DNA of 26,153 nucleotides, from positions 1 through 26,153 of the IMG/VR virus record IMGVR_UViG_3300032086_000094, one strand, 5' to 3'. The notes below the pieces were generated by a model that did no database searches, was not told the origin of the DNA, and was given only the letters and a program-made list of their open reading frames with translations. Both the position numbers and the translations under genes were made by a program. Origin of the DNA: a virus. The first letter of the stretch is position 1, and each line of letters begins with the position of its first letter. Below are positions 1 to 7,873 of this stretch, in pieces.

Positions 1-443
1 TTTGTGTCTTTCGCTAAAAACGAAGTGGCACCCATGACCATATTCTTGTAAGCTTCTTCGTCTACACCAGCGGCAGCGAATGCTTCCTTAGATGTGACGA
101 TGAAATCGTCGGGTTCAAACTTCGACTTGTCTAGGACGTTCTCCCGCATACTTGTAAAGCCGGTGCCCAGTATGGATGGCTCTATGGTCTTTACAGATTC
201 ACCAGTCAAGACCGGAGACACGGGAGCCTTCTTGTCTACGGACATGGGGACGTATCCCAAGCCGGACATCTGCCCCGGAAGCCTATACTCCGAAGTCTTG
301 AGGTCAGGACGAGGTGCAGGTTCGGCGGGAGTCTCTGCCGATATAAACTCTTCTAGTGCAGCAGCTTTAGTCGCTTCATCATCCGGCTCATCGGCGGGGG
401 GCTGCGGTAGAAAAGTATTTGCGCCTTGTGGTTCTTCTGCCAT
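1..443 (-). CDS. Hypothetical phage virion-region protein, 3' end cut by window edge
   Basis: An open frame runs from an ATG at 443 to the window edge, giving about 147 visible residues that begin MAEEPQGANTFLPQPPADEP. The N-terminal 60 residues are rich in Pro, Glu and Ala and look disordered; the rest is more mixed (DDFIVTSKEAFAAAGVDEEA). The ATG follows the stop of the 1163-residue gene upstream by a single base, so translation is probably coupled. No family is recognised. Its place after other probable internal virion proteins suggests a structural or ejected protein, which is inference from position only. Confidence 0.75.
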   Translation of the reverse strand, partial: MAEEPQGANTFLPQPPADEPDDEATKAAALEEFISAETPAEPAPRPDLKTSEYRLPGQMSGLGYVPMSVDKKAPVSPVLTGESVKTIEPSILGTGFTSMRENVLDKSKFEPDDFIVTSKEAFAAAGVDEEAYKNMVMGATSFLAKDT

Positions 444-444
444 G

Positions 445-3400
445 CTAGTTTCCTTGAAGTCGCTTGCGGGTAGTCTCTAGTAATTCAGGAGGGATGTCGT
501 CGATACTTTCGTATTTATCTCCCGGTCCTCTACGCATGTTGAGACTGTCGAGAATGACTTTGTCGTCTACTTGAACACCCTCTGGTCCTGATCCACGAAT
601 TCTGGACGCAACCGTTGCCGCGTTGATCGGACGATGATATCCACGTGGATCGTTGTTGACTGCTGACATTGCCTTTACGAAGTAGTAGCCTGCAGATTCT
701 TGCGGGTTTTGCGACATCTGGTAGTCCATGTCTGTAGCAATGTCCTGAGAAATACGTTTGATCTCTTCGAGAACTGCCACCTGAGACTGGGGTGTGGCTG
801 TAAATTTCTGACGCAGAGCCTTCAGAATGATGGCAACGTCTTGGTCAGAAATCGTGCGTCCACCGGTGCCGCCCTGCATCGTAGCTGACAGTTCGTAGGC
901 AAGAGACACAATATAAAGTTGACGGCTGGCATACAAACGCTTAACTTCGTCGTCTTTTATATCTGCAGCTTCTGCGGCAATATCATCAATAATACGTTCG
1001 ATCTCGCGTCTAGCAGCCTTTTCTTCTGGTAGATCGAAGTTGGGCGGCTTGGCTGTAGGGTCGTCTGCACGATATCTTTCGTAGATGCTATTTGCGTAAT
1101 CATTCAAATTACCCTTGATTTCATTTGCAAGTGTTTCTGCATCTCCTATGTTGAGAGCGGTCTTGACCCTGCTCAATCCCTCACTGCCCAAGTAGAACAG
1201 GCCGTCCACAGTCAGTTCGATATCCCCGACAGCTACAGAGCCTCTGTATCCACCCTGTCCCCCGTTTGCATTGTAGTCAAACAGAGTGTTGATCATCATG
1301 TTGGACAAATTGATAACGCGATAGGCACTGTTCTGTTTAGTCGATAACGACTGATAGTTCTGTTCAGTGATCCTAGTAGAGAACTCGCCGATGCCGTTAC
1401 GCATCGCTGCTTGCTTGAGGTCGGGCGGAATGAACGAAGTTCCGTTCATGGGATTACCTACAACGCCGCCAATCAGAGGAGTCACAGCAGTTACGAGGTC
1501 AGACAAGCTTTCTCCGGAGCCGATGAACACCCCTGCCATGTATTCAAAGTCAGCAGACTTGACGGCTGCTCCGTTTGCAGCGTCAACAAAAGTCGTGAAC
1601 ATAGTCTTGTTGCCAGCACCCGGAAGTTTCTCAGAACTCATCTTGATCCATGCGTCTAGGATAGGCTGTGATCTTTCGAACGCAACTACGCCATCGACCA
1701 TCACGGGCTGGCCGTTTTGGTCGTACTTCTTGCTCATCAGGTCCATGATGTCAAGCTTAGTTTTGTTTTGTACACCATCATTTACAGCAATCAAAATCGG
1801 GTTCAATGTCTTGGTAACAAAACTTGAATACTTTGCGGGAATATTTCCACCCACCACTGTAGTGGACGATCCGGACTCCACAGGATTTTCCCTAGCGTTG
1901 TCTTCGTCTATGGTTGTTGGATTCGTGCTGGTTACGGCAACAACGGGAACGTCACTAGCAGCCCCCAAGCTAGCTAAACGATCACTGACAGTACTTATCG
2001 TATTTTGTATTCGTGTGGTTTCTATTTCGGTCAGGTACTTTTGCATACCCGGAACAGCGAATATCCGGGGGTACACGCTCTTTACGTGAGCAGCAAGGCT
2101 CTTGTTACGGAAAAGACTTTGTCCTGTTTGTTCCCTGCTTTGTGTGTCAAGTAAGTTTAAGTGGCTGACTACGAGAGGACCGAATGCGTTGATGTATTCG
2201 TCGGCCTGTCCTTCGTCAACGAGTTGCTTCAAGTTGTCTGGGTTGAGATTTCTGTTCATCCGTGCCAGTTGAACGCCTTTGTCTAGGTCTGCAGGCGCAC
2301 CCAGATACACGTCCGTTCCCTTGATCTTCATGGGTACGTTCATGGATGCAGCTATCTTAGCCTCACCTAGAAGTGTAGTTTCTGAACCCGTTACGTTCAC
2401 TTCGCCTGTCGTGGGGGAAATGGTTCCTTTTCTACTAGATGTTGCTGACTCGATTTGCGTTTGCGTAGCATCTTCTATCGGCACATTCGTGAAGTCGGGA
2501 CCGGAAATGAGTTCTACTTCGCGACTTTCAACTGCATTGTCAAGAGAAACAAAGCCACTGCTGTCTCGCTTACCCATGCCTGCAAACTCGAATCCAGACA
2601 CTCGTCCAAATCTGCGTTCTAGTCCGGCCTGAGTAGGTGCAGTTATTTCCACACGACTACCATTCGCATCAGTTATGTAGCCGACTGCTACGCGGGTTTC
2701 CCCGTAGGTTACGCCCTTTACTATTGAACTTGTTATTTCACCGTTTACAGTCTTGACTTCCTTGTCCACAACTGTAATTGCAGAAGGGGAAATGCCGTTT
2801 TCTCGTGCAATCAAGGCAATGTCTGCGGGGTCTTGATCCGTTAAAACAGTGTTGTCCGGAAGTACCATATCAACAGCACTTTCTATAACTTCTACGTCTG
2901 GAGGGGTATAGCTGTTTTTTAGTGCCCTGTCGATTACCTCGCCAGTGTATTTGTCCTTTTCAATACCGTAGGTGTAGTGTACAACATCATCCTTATTTAA
3001 ACCTAGTTTGTTTAATTCAACTAGAAGTTCGTCGTCCGTAACATTTGTAACAGTCCTAGTGCCACCTGTTTTAGTGGGCAGAACCGCTGTAATTAGTTCA
3101 GATTTTATTGTATCCGAACCTGTTCGAATGCCCGTGAATTCACTTACCGTCTCTTCACCACCGGTTTTTTCTCCTGAAGCAGTTACAGTGTAAGATACTG
3201 TTTGGATTTTGTTGCCGGTTTCCCTTGCAATAGGCGCAACTTTCGTGAGCGGACCCTGCACAATTTTGTTGTTGGCATCGACGGTGCGAAACTCTTGTTT
3301 GGTCCTGTATCCACGAATAACGGAAACGTCTTCAGGGCTGTAGATGGTGGGACCATTTTTGCGGTTTGTATGGCCTATTGCTGGTCCCGTAATTTTTGAC

Positions 3401-3936
3401 GAGACGCCCGGACCACTCAAGTCAAGTTGCATCAGAGGCGGCAGACTTGCATTCTCTTGTAGAAGCGTGTTTTTAATTTCTGTTGTTGTACGGGGTGTAC
3501 CACGAAAATTGTACAGAGGAATGTTGGGGTCAGGTGTATATTCAGAATTCAGATTAAACTTGTTGCCGTCCTGTCCCGGATTGTAGCCCAAAGCGGTAGC
3601 AAGCTGTGTCCATTCCGGTCCCGGAGATTTTGTCGTCTCTGGCCCGAAGGACGTAGTGTACTCAATGTTACCGCTGCCGTCGCCCCACATATATGTGCGT
3701 ACACCCAGCGCACGTTGTTGATCCAGAGCCTTGCGGTCTGCCGCTGCTGCAGCTACTGCAATTTCCTTCTGACCGATAAAACTCTGCTTTGCCGCCTCTA
3801 CATCTATCGTGTCCTGTTTTTCTTGTGCTTTTGCAGCAGCCTCTGCCAGAACTTTAGCAGCAGCAGCCTCGTCGTCCTGCTTCTTCCTATATCCGCTGGC
3901 AACAAACAATCCCAGTTCTAATAAAGCTTTGCTCAT
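445..3936 (-). CDS. Large putative internal/ejected virion protein (1163 aa)
   Basis: This is the largest gene in the window. The N-terminus (MSKALLELGLFVASGYRKKQ) has a short hydrophobic stretch, followed by an Ala/Lys/Gln-rich helix to about residue 75. The middle is Thr/Val-rich and looks beta-rich (roughly 80-520). The last 300 residues are helical, with charged segments and the stretch GGRTISDQDVAIILKAL at 1025-1041. I associate similar Gly-Arg-x-Ile-Ser-Asp motifs with large virion proteins of marine phages, from memory. Short-tailed phages commonly carry long internal or ejection proteins late in the structural block, and this gene sits there. It shows no lysozyme, protease or nuclease motif that I can see. 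It starts one base after the previous stop. An alternative is a tail-tip or baseplate-like protein. Confidence 0.8.
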   Translation of the reverse strand: MSKALLELGLFVASGYRKKQDDEAAAAKVLAEAAAKAQEKQDTIDVEAAKQSFIGQKEIAVAAAAADRKALDQQRALGVRTYMWGDGSGNIEYTTSFGPETTKSPGPEWTQLATALGYNPGQDGNKFNLNSEYTPDPNIPLYNFRGTPRTTTEIKNTLLQENASLPPLMQLDLSGPGVSSKITGPAIGHTNRKNGPTIYSPEDVSVIRGYRTKQEFRTVDANNKIVQGPLTKVAPIARETGNKIQTVSYTVTASGEKTGGEETVSEFTGIRTGSDTIKSELITAVLPTKTGGTRTVTNVTDDELLVELNKLGLNKDDVVHYTYGIEKDKYTGEVIDRALKNSYTPPDVEVIESAVDMVLPDNTVLTDQDPADIALIARENGISPSAITVVDKEVKTVNGEITSSIVKGVTYGETRVAVGYITDANGSRVEITAPTQAGLERRFGRVSGFEFAGMGKRDSSGFVSLDNAVESREVELISGPDFTNVPIEDATQTQIESATSSRKGTISPTTGEVNVTGSETTLLGEAKIAASMNVPMKIKGTDVYLGAPADLDKGVQLARMNRNLNPDNLKQLVDEGQADEYINAFGPLVVSHLNLLDTQSREQTGQSLFRNKSLAAHVKSVYPRIFAVPGMQKYLTEIETTRIQNTISTVSDRLASLGAASDVPVVAVTSTNPTTIDEDNARENPVESGSSTTVVGGNIPAKYSSFVTKTLNPILIAVNDGVQNKTKLDIMDLMSKKYDQNGQPVMVDGVVAFERSQPILDAWIKMSSEKLPGAGNKTMFTTFVDAANGAAVKSADFEYMAGVFIGSGESLSDLVTAVTPLIGGVVGNPMNGTSFIPPDLKQAAMRNGIGEFSTRITEQNYQSLSTKQNSAYRVINLSNMMINTLFDYNANGGQGGYRGSVAVGDIELTVDGLFYLGSEGLSRVKTALNIGDAETLANEIKGNLNDYANSIYERYRADDPTAKPPNFDLPEEKAARREIERIIDDIAAEAADIKDDEVKRLYASRQLYIVSLAYELSATMQGGTGGRTISDQDVAIILKALRQKFTATPQSQVAVLEEIKRISQDIATDMDYQMSQNPQESAGYYFVKAMSAVNNDPRGYHRPINAATVASRIRGSGPEGVQVDDKVILDSLNMRRGPGDKYESIDDIPPELLETTRKRLQGN

Positions 3937-3937
3937 T

Positions 3938-4483
3938 CTACTCTACCTTATCTTTGGGCGTGTTAAGAAACGAAGCAGGGGATTCTGCTTGGGGGTATAC
4001 GACTTCTACGGACGACTTCTCTTCTGCAGCCATACGTATATCCTCGTTTATCTTTTCGTTCATAGCTTTGTACAGTTCCGGATTGCGATCCTTCGCAATG
4101 TTAAAGAAGGTTGCATCCTCAACTTCACCCTCAGATACTTTCGGATCAACAAACATCTGTGGTTCGAAGCCCTCTTGAAGGGCCATGTCAACCAGAGCAA
4201 TACCAAGTGCAGGCTTCATAAGTTCAGCAACGTCAGGGGTAACTGCCCCCGCCATGAACCCCTTGAAGGCAAGCTGCTCAACAATCTCCTCGACAGTGAT
4301 GCCAGCCAACATCAGCTTGAGCATGTCGTCACGAGCAGGCCCATTCGATATCATCTCTAATGCGTGATCTATAGCATCATCCGGATTCGGGAATTGTGGT
4401 GGCTGTTCCCACTTCCACTTGCCGGGTGGGTCTGTGAGAGAGTTGCCCGGAGGAACGGCTAGGGCTGTGATTTTGTCCATCAT
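3938..4483 (-). CDS. Conserved marine-phage hypothetical protein (181 aa)
   Basis: The protein begins with two Met codons (ATGATGA) that overlap the stop of the preceding gene by 4 bases, so it is translationally coupled; the second Met is an equally possible start. The N-terminus contains a PPG-SLT-PPGKWKWEQPPQ-like segment, then predicted helices (DDAIDHALEMI, MLKLMLAGITVEEIVEQLAF) and an acidic C-terminal half. The sequence pattern resembles a family I have seen in several marine phages near internal virion proteins, with no known function. There is no signal peptide or clear membrane segment. A structural or assembly role is inferred from context. Confidence 0.75.
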   Translation of the reverse strand: MMDKITALAVPPGNSLTDPPGKWKWEQPPQFPNPDDAIDHALEMISNGPARDDMLKLMLAGITVEEIVEQLAFKGFMAGAVTPDVAELMKPALGIALVDMALQEGFEPQMFVDPKVSEGEVEDATFFNIAKDRNPELYKAMNEKINEDIRMAAEEKSSVEVVYPQAESPASFLNTPKDKVE

Positions 4484-5094
4484 GCGCTTGTCAATCCTTT
4501 ATACTGCCGTCGCTTTGCACTTGTGCTTTGTGCAAGTCCCGCAGTCGATACAGATGACGCTGCAGGCAGTCGTGAAGCAGCAGGCAAGCCCATCATGCGA
4601 ACCTGCTTTGCCAGATACTGTTGCATAGCTTGGCTTTGTAATGCGGACGATACTTGTGAGCCATTGCCAATGGGAATCCTGCCGATTTGTCCCGGCTGAA
4701 AATTGCTGTCCGTTCGAATTCCGCTGGCTGTTATTTTGCCGGGGCTAATCGCTCTGTCAAACCGCTGTGCTGCACTCAAACTTTGCACTGCCCCTATAGC
4801 CGCCTCTGCATCACTAGACTGGCCTATGCCCAAGAAGCTGCCGGTTTCTGTAATCGCTTTGCCTAGTGTTGACTGTCCGAATGAGGTGCTTTGAAAGGGC
4901 GTTATGTTGAACTTATTGAACACTCTTCCAGCAAAAGTATCATCGGTGTATGATGCACCTACGTAATCTCCTGCACCGCCATAGCCGCCTAAACTTTGCT
5001 CTCCAAAAAGATACCGACTGCCAAAGTAGCCCGCACCAGCCAATGCTGCTATCTTCAGCGTCTTACCGCCTACAAGCTTAGACAACCAACTCAT
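4480..5094 (-). CDS. Hypothetical Gly/Ser/Ala-rich virion-region protein (204 aa)
   Basis: The N-terminus (MSWLSKLVGGKTLKIAALAG) is amphipathic to hydrophobic, followed by Gly/Tyr-rich sequence (GGYGGAGDY) and a low-complexity Ser/Ala/Gln-rich body ending SAKRRQYKGLTSA. The ATG lies three bases after the previous stop. The hydrophobic start and small-residue composition are similar in style to small ejection or internal proteins of short-tailed phages, but no specific family is recognised. The stop overlaps the next gene's double-Met start by 4 bases. Confidence 0.72.
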   Translation of the reverse strand: MSWLSKLVGGKTLKIAALAGAGYFGSRYLFGEQSLGGYGGAGDYVGASYTDDTFAGRVFNKFNITPFQSTSFGQSTLGKAITETGSFLGIGQSSDAEAAIGAVQSLSAAQRFDRAISPGKITASGIRTDSNFQPGQIGRIPIGNGSQVSSALQSQAMQQYLAKQVRMMGLPAASRLPAASSVSTAGLAQSTSAKRRQYKGLTSA

Positions 5095-5097
5095 TAC

Positions 5098-6456
5098 TTA
5101 TCTCCAGATTTTATCAATTATTTCATGCTTTAAGAAGTCATCATACTTTGTATCGTATGCTGCTTCGTTCGCAGCAATTGCCGCAGCCTGCATAGCGGCA
5201 TTGTGTGCGCGATCCTTTGCATTTTCAGAAATCTTCATAGTCCACGCAGCTTTGTCGCGGTAGCGTTGCCACAGAGAATTGAGGGCGTTCTGTTGAATGC
5301 CCAAAAGATTCAGAGCGTTCTGCCTGTTTGCTTCGTTCTGTGCGGCAGTGTTGCGTGTGTTTACAGTGCGTCTCCACACAGCGTTGCTCTGGTCAATTTC
5401 AAGCTGCATGTTCGCATTGAATTGATCAGAGGCAGTTTCCATCTGTGCATTGAACTGCGCGATTGCAACCTTTTGGTTTGAATTGAATTGTTTAACAGCT
5501 ATGTCACGGTTGATATTCGACGCCTCAATTGACGCGCCCATCTCTGCAAAGAACGTGTTAATTTCGTTTTCGGACTTGGCGTTGAATTGTTTGGCTGCAT
5601 TGTCTGCAGCCTGATCAGCCAAAAGAGCCTGCAACTTAGACTGATATGTCAGGTTGTTGGACTGCTGCTCGTTCGTCAGATTTTGCATATCCATGCTTAG
5701 GAATGCTTTGGCGTTGTTTACAGCGGCCTGTTGACGATTGTTCAAATTCGCCATGTCCATCTGTAAGACAGCAGCAGCATTCTGCAGAGCGGCTTGCTGT
5801 TCATTGTTTAGATTTTGCAACTGAATCGTAGCGTACTTTTGTGCATCCTGCGCGGCAATCGGAATACCTGACTCCATCATGGCTTGCATGGTGGCAGCAG
5901 CAGCCATAGAGGACGAACCCAAGCCACGAGACTGCATCATAGCAGTGACCTTGCGAACGGCAGGAGCAGCCCATGCGGGTGGGGGACCACCCTCTTCGAT
6001 GCCCTTAAACAACTCTGCAAGTTGGTAACGAGTAGTTGCGCGAGGATCGAGTTCTTGGGTGGCAGCTTCGGCAAGGGCCTCTTTGGATACGACACCCTGC
6101 GCCGCAGTCATAATTGACCCTTCTGACAGTTGCCCTTTTGCTGCTTCTGCTTTGCCTACATCGGCTGCTTTTGTGGAGGTGTAGGATGCAGGATCAAATT
6201 CTTCCGGCTTTTCTTGATCTTCAGACTTAATAGCAGCGGGAGTTTGTACCTTTGTTGGATCATCAATCAACTTGTCCGTAGTTTTAAGTAATTCGTTGTC
6301 TTGAACGTCTTGATCTTCCGGCTCTATCTTTGTGCCGGTGGGCAGAGCCGGTTCTATGGGACTGCCATCGGCGTCCTTTGCGAGGCCCGCCTGCTTCTCC
6401 ATAGATTCAACAACATCTTTATCCCTTTGAGAAATGTTTTCGTCTTCTTCTGCCAT
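5098..6456 (-). CDS. Gln/Asn-rich helical-repeat virion structural protein (452 aa)
   Basis: Residues 1-110 are acidic and Pro/Lys-rich, probably disordered. A conserved segment follows around 140-200 (GGPPPAWAAPAVRKVTAMM, then RGLGSSSMAAAATMQAMMES). The C-terminal half is a long helix with near-periodic repeats: N-L-N-N-E/R-Q-Q-A-A units around 210-265 and Q-F-N-A/S units around 295-360. The Pro-x-W-A then RGLGxSSMA pattern is one I associate with a widespread virion protein of marine phages. Length and helicity suit a fibrous or internal ejection protein. It starts in a TAATG overlap with the XhlA-like gene. The exact position in the virion cannot be told from sequence. Confidence 0.8.
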   Translation of the reverse strand: MAEEDENISQRDKDVVESMEKQAGLAKDADGSPIEPALPTGTKIEPEDQDVQDNELLKTTDKLIDDPTKVQTPAAIKSEDQEKPEEFDPASYTSTKAADVGKAEAAKGQLSEGSIMTAAQGVVSKEALAEAATQELDPRATTRYQLAELFKGIEEGGPPPAWAAPAVRKVTAMMQSRGLGSSSMAAAATMQAMMESGIPIAAQDAQKYATIQLQNLNNEQQAALQNAAAVLQMDMANLNNRQQAAVNNAKAFLSMDMQNLTNEQQSNNLTYQSKLQALLADQAADNAAKQFNAKSENEINTFFAEMGASIEASNINRDIAVKQFNSNQKVAIAQFNAQMETASDQFNANMQLEIDQSNAVWRRTVNTRNTAAQNEANRQNALNLLGIQQNALNSLWQRYRDKAAWTMKISENAKDRAHNAAMQAAAIAANEAAYDTKYDDFLKHEIIDKIWR

Positions 6457-6668
6457 TACCTAAGTCCCATAAATACTGATACCACCATTGCAATCACGAG
6501 CATGGTGCTACCCATAATCATCGCTTCCAGCCGCCACATGCGCTTGTCCAACGAGTCTAGCTTGCCATGAACCAACTCACGGAACATGGCACACTCCTTC
6601 TCGTGCGCTTCTAGCTGCAACTGTGTCTTGAGTTCCTGTTCCATGCGAGGTTCCGTGGTGAGTTTCAT
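6456..6668 (-). CDS. Small XhlA-like membrane protein (70 aa)
   Basis: The first 45 residues are charged and helical (EQELKTQLQLEAHEKECAMF, then DSLDKRMWRLEAM), followed by one C-terminal membrane segment of about 19 residues (MIMGSTMLVIAMVVSVFMGL). This coiled coil plus C-terminal anchor layout matches haemolysin XhlA-type holin partners. The gene sits in TAATG overlaps at both ends, between a fibre gene and a structural gene, far from the lysis cluster at 17-19 kb. It may be an extra lysis protein, or a membrane protein linked to DNA ejection. Assignment to XhlA rests on architecture and not on a search. Confidence 0.65.
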   Translation of the reverse strand: MKLTTEPRMEQELKTQLQLEAHEKECAMFRELVHGKLDSLDKRMWRLEAMIMGSTMLVIAMVVSVFMGLR

Positions 6669-7873
6669 TATTCAGCAGCTTCCAGTGCGGTCAGTCGTGT
6701 CTCAAGGTCGGCACGTTGCGTCTCAAGTGCTGTGATTTTTGCTTGCTGTTCTTTGATTGCGGCAGTCAGCAGAGGAATGATGTCTGTGTATTGTAACCCA
6801 AGCGTTCCAATATCGTCATCCTGTACGTTTACAGCTTCTGGCAAAACCGCTTGTACATCCTGTGCAATCAAAAACACACGGCGGGTATTTTCTTCATCTG
6901 CTTTGTATTTACCAATAACAGACCGAAGTGATGAAATCTTTTCAACTGCATCTGTAATGGGTTCAATAATGTCTTTGACTCGTTCGTCAGATGTTGCTGT
7001 CCAGCTTGTGGCACCGTTGACCATATACTGACCAACATTATCACTATCCCGCACAATGTAAAAAAGATTGCCGCCTGATTGGGTTCCAACACCCCATCTC
7101 GTTGCACCAGTCAAAATCAGGTTTGAATTTGTTGAGTTTGTTGTAGAACCCACCAGCAAGTCGCCGCTGCTGTCGATGCGCATGCGTTCGGAGGCACCAA
7201 AGTGAAAACTAAACGCATTGTCTGCATCTTTAACACGCAACTCTGCATAATCAGAACCACCTTGAAGTCTAATATTGCTTTCAGATGCGTTATTAATGTG
7301 CAGTTGACGACTAGGCGAACTCGTGCCAATGCCCACATTCCCGCCGCTTGTGATGCGCATATGTTCAGTAGAGCCAGCAGCATTGCGAAATAGTTTATTT
7401 TCAGCGTTTAAAAAAATATCACCGCCTGTATCAGCGGTAATATTAAAAATTCCGCTGTTTGTACCACCCGTAGTAATTGTATGGGTTGCCCCTACTCCAC
7501 GACTAGATACGAAATTTACAGTAGCATCTGTGGATGATACATCCACGCCTGTGCTGGTGGTGGCGAGTTTGGCGGAGTTATCATGATACAAAGTGATTGC
7601 GCCATCAGTATTAAAGGTAGCAAGTGTTTCTAATCCAGACTTTTGAAACTCAATAGAAGTACCGTCTGTATCTAGTATTAACTTACCAGTTCCATTGTCT
7701 TTGATTACGGAATTTGACCCATCATGATAAATCTGCAAGTCATTACCTGCACCAAACTGGACCTTGCCATTGTCCGCAACGGACATGTCATTTGACAACA
7801 CAATGTCATCAAGTGTCAGGGTGCCGGTGATGTCCTTATCTGCACCGTCAGCTAGGTCTCTTGCTCGTGTCAT
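6668..7873 (-). CDS. Tail fibre/spike with S74-type C-terminal chaperone (401 aa)
   Basis: The N-terminal two thirds carry phage-fibre beta repeats: FGAGNDLQIYHDGS at about 40-53, GNVGIGTSSPSRQLHI at 178-193, and SERMRIDSSGDLLVG at 228-242. The C-terminus is an intramolecular chaperone of the endosialidase (peptidase S74) type: TSDERVK puts Ser295 and Lys300 at the expected Ser/Lys catalytic dyad, then FLIAQDVQAVLPEAV at 334-348 and a terminal coiled coil ending LETRLTALEAAE. In this family the domain helps trimerise the fibre and then cuts itself off. The start forms an ATGA overlap with the larger S74 fibre just upstream. Both end in nearly the same 12 residues, which suggests a duplicated gene. 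Confidence 0.88.
   Translation of the reverse strand: MTRARDLADGADKDITGTLTLDDIVLSNDMSVADNGKVQFGAGNDLQIYHDGSNSVIKDNGTGKLILDTDGTSIEFQKSGLETLATFNTDGAITLYHDNSAKLATTSTGVDVSSTDATVNFVSSRGVGATHTITTGGTNSGIFNITADTGGDIFLNAENKLFRNAAGSTEHMRITSGGNVGIGTSSPSRQLHINNASESNIRLQGGSDYAELRVKDADNAFSFHFGASERMRIDSSGDLLVGSTTNSTNSNLILTGATRWGVGTQSGGNLFYIVRDSDNVGQYMVNGATSWTATSDERVKDIIEPITDAVEKISSLRSVIGKYKADEENTRRVFLIAQDVQAVLPEAVNVQDDDIGTLGLQYTDIIPLLTAAIKEQQAKITALETQRADLETRLTALEAAE
7149..7189 (-). repeat. 41-bp fibre cassette repeat, copy in the 401-aa fibre
   Basis: This 41-base segment encodes the ERMRIDSSGDLLVG peptide. It is nearly identical to 8861-8901 (one visible mismatch) and 11550-11590, each in a different fibre gene. 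Such conservation at DNA level between genes is a candidate site for recombination. Confidence 0.8.

Noticed and set aside
1367-2089. Long plus-strand open frame (240 codons)
   Set aside because: It lies wholly antisense to the 1163-residue gene, has no ribosome site or coding-like composition, and mirrors that gene's codon pattern.
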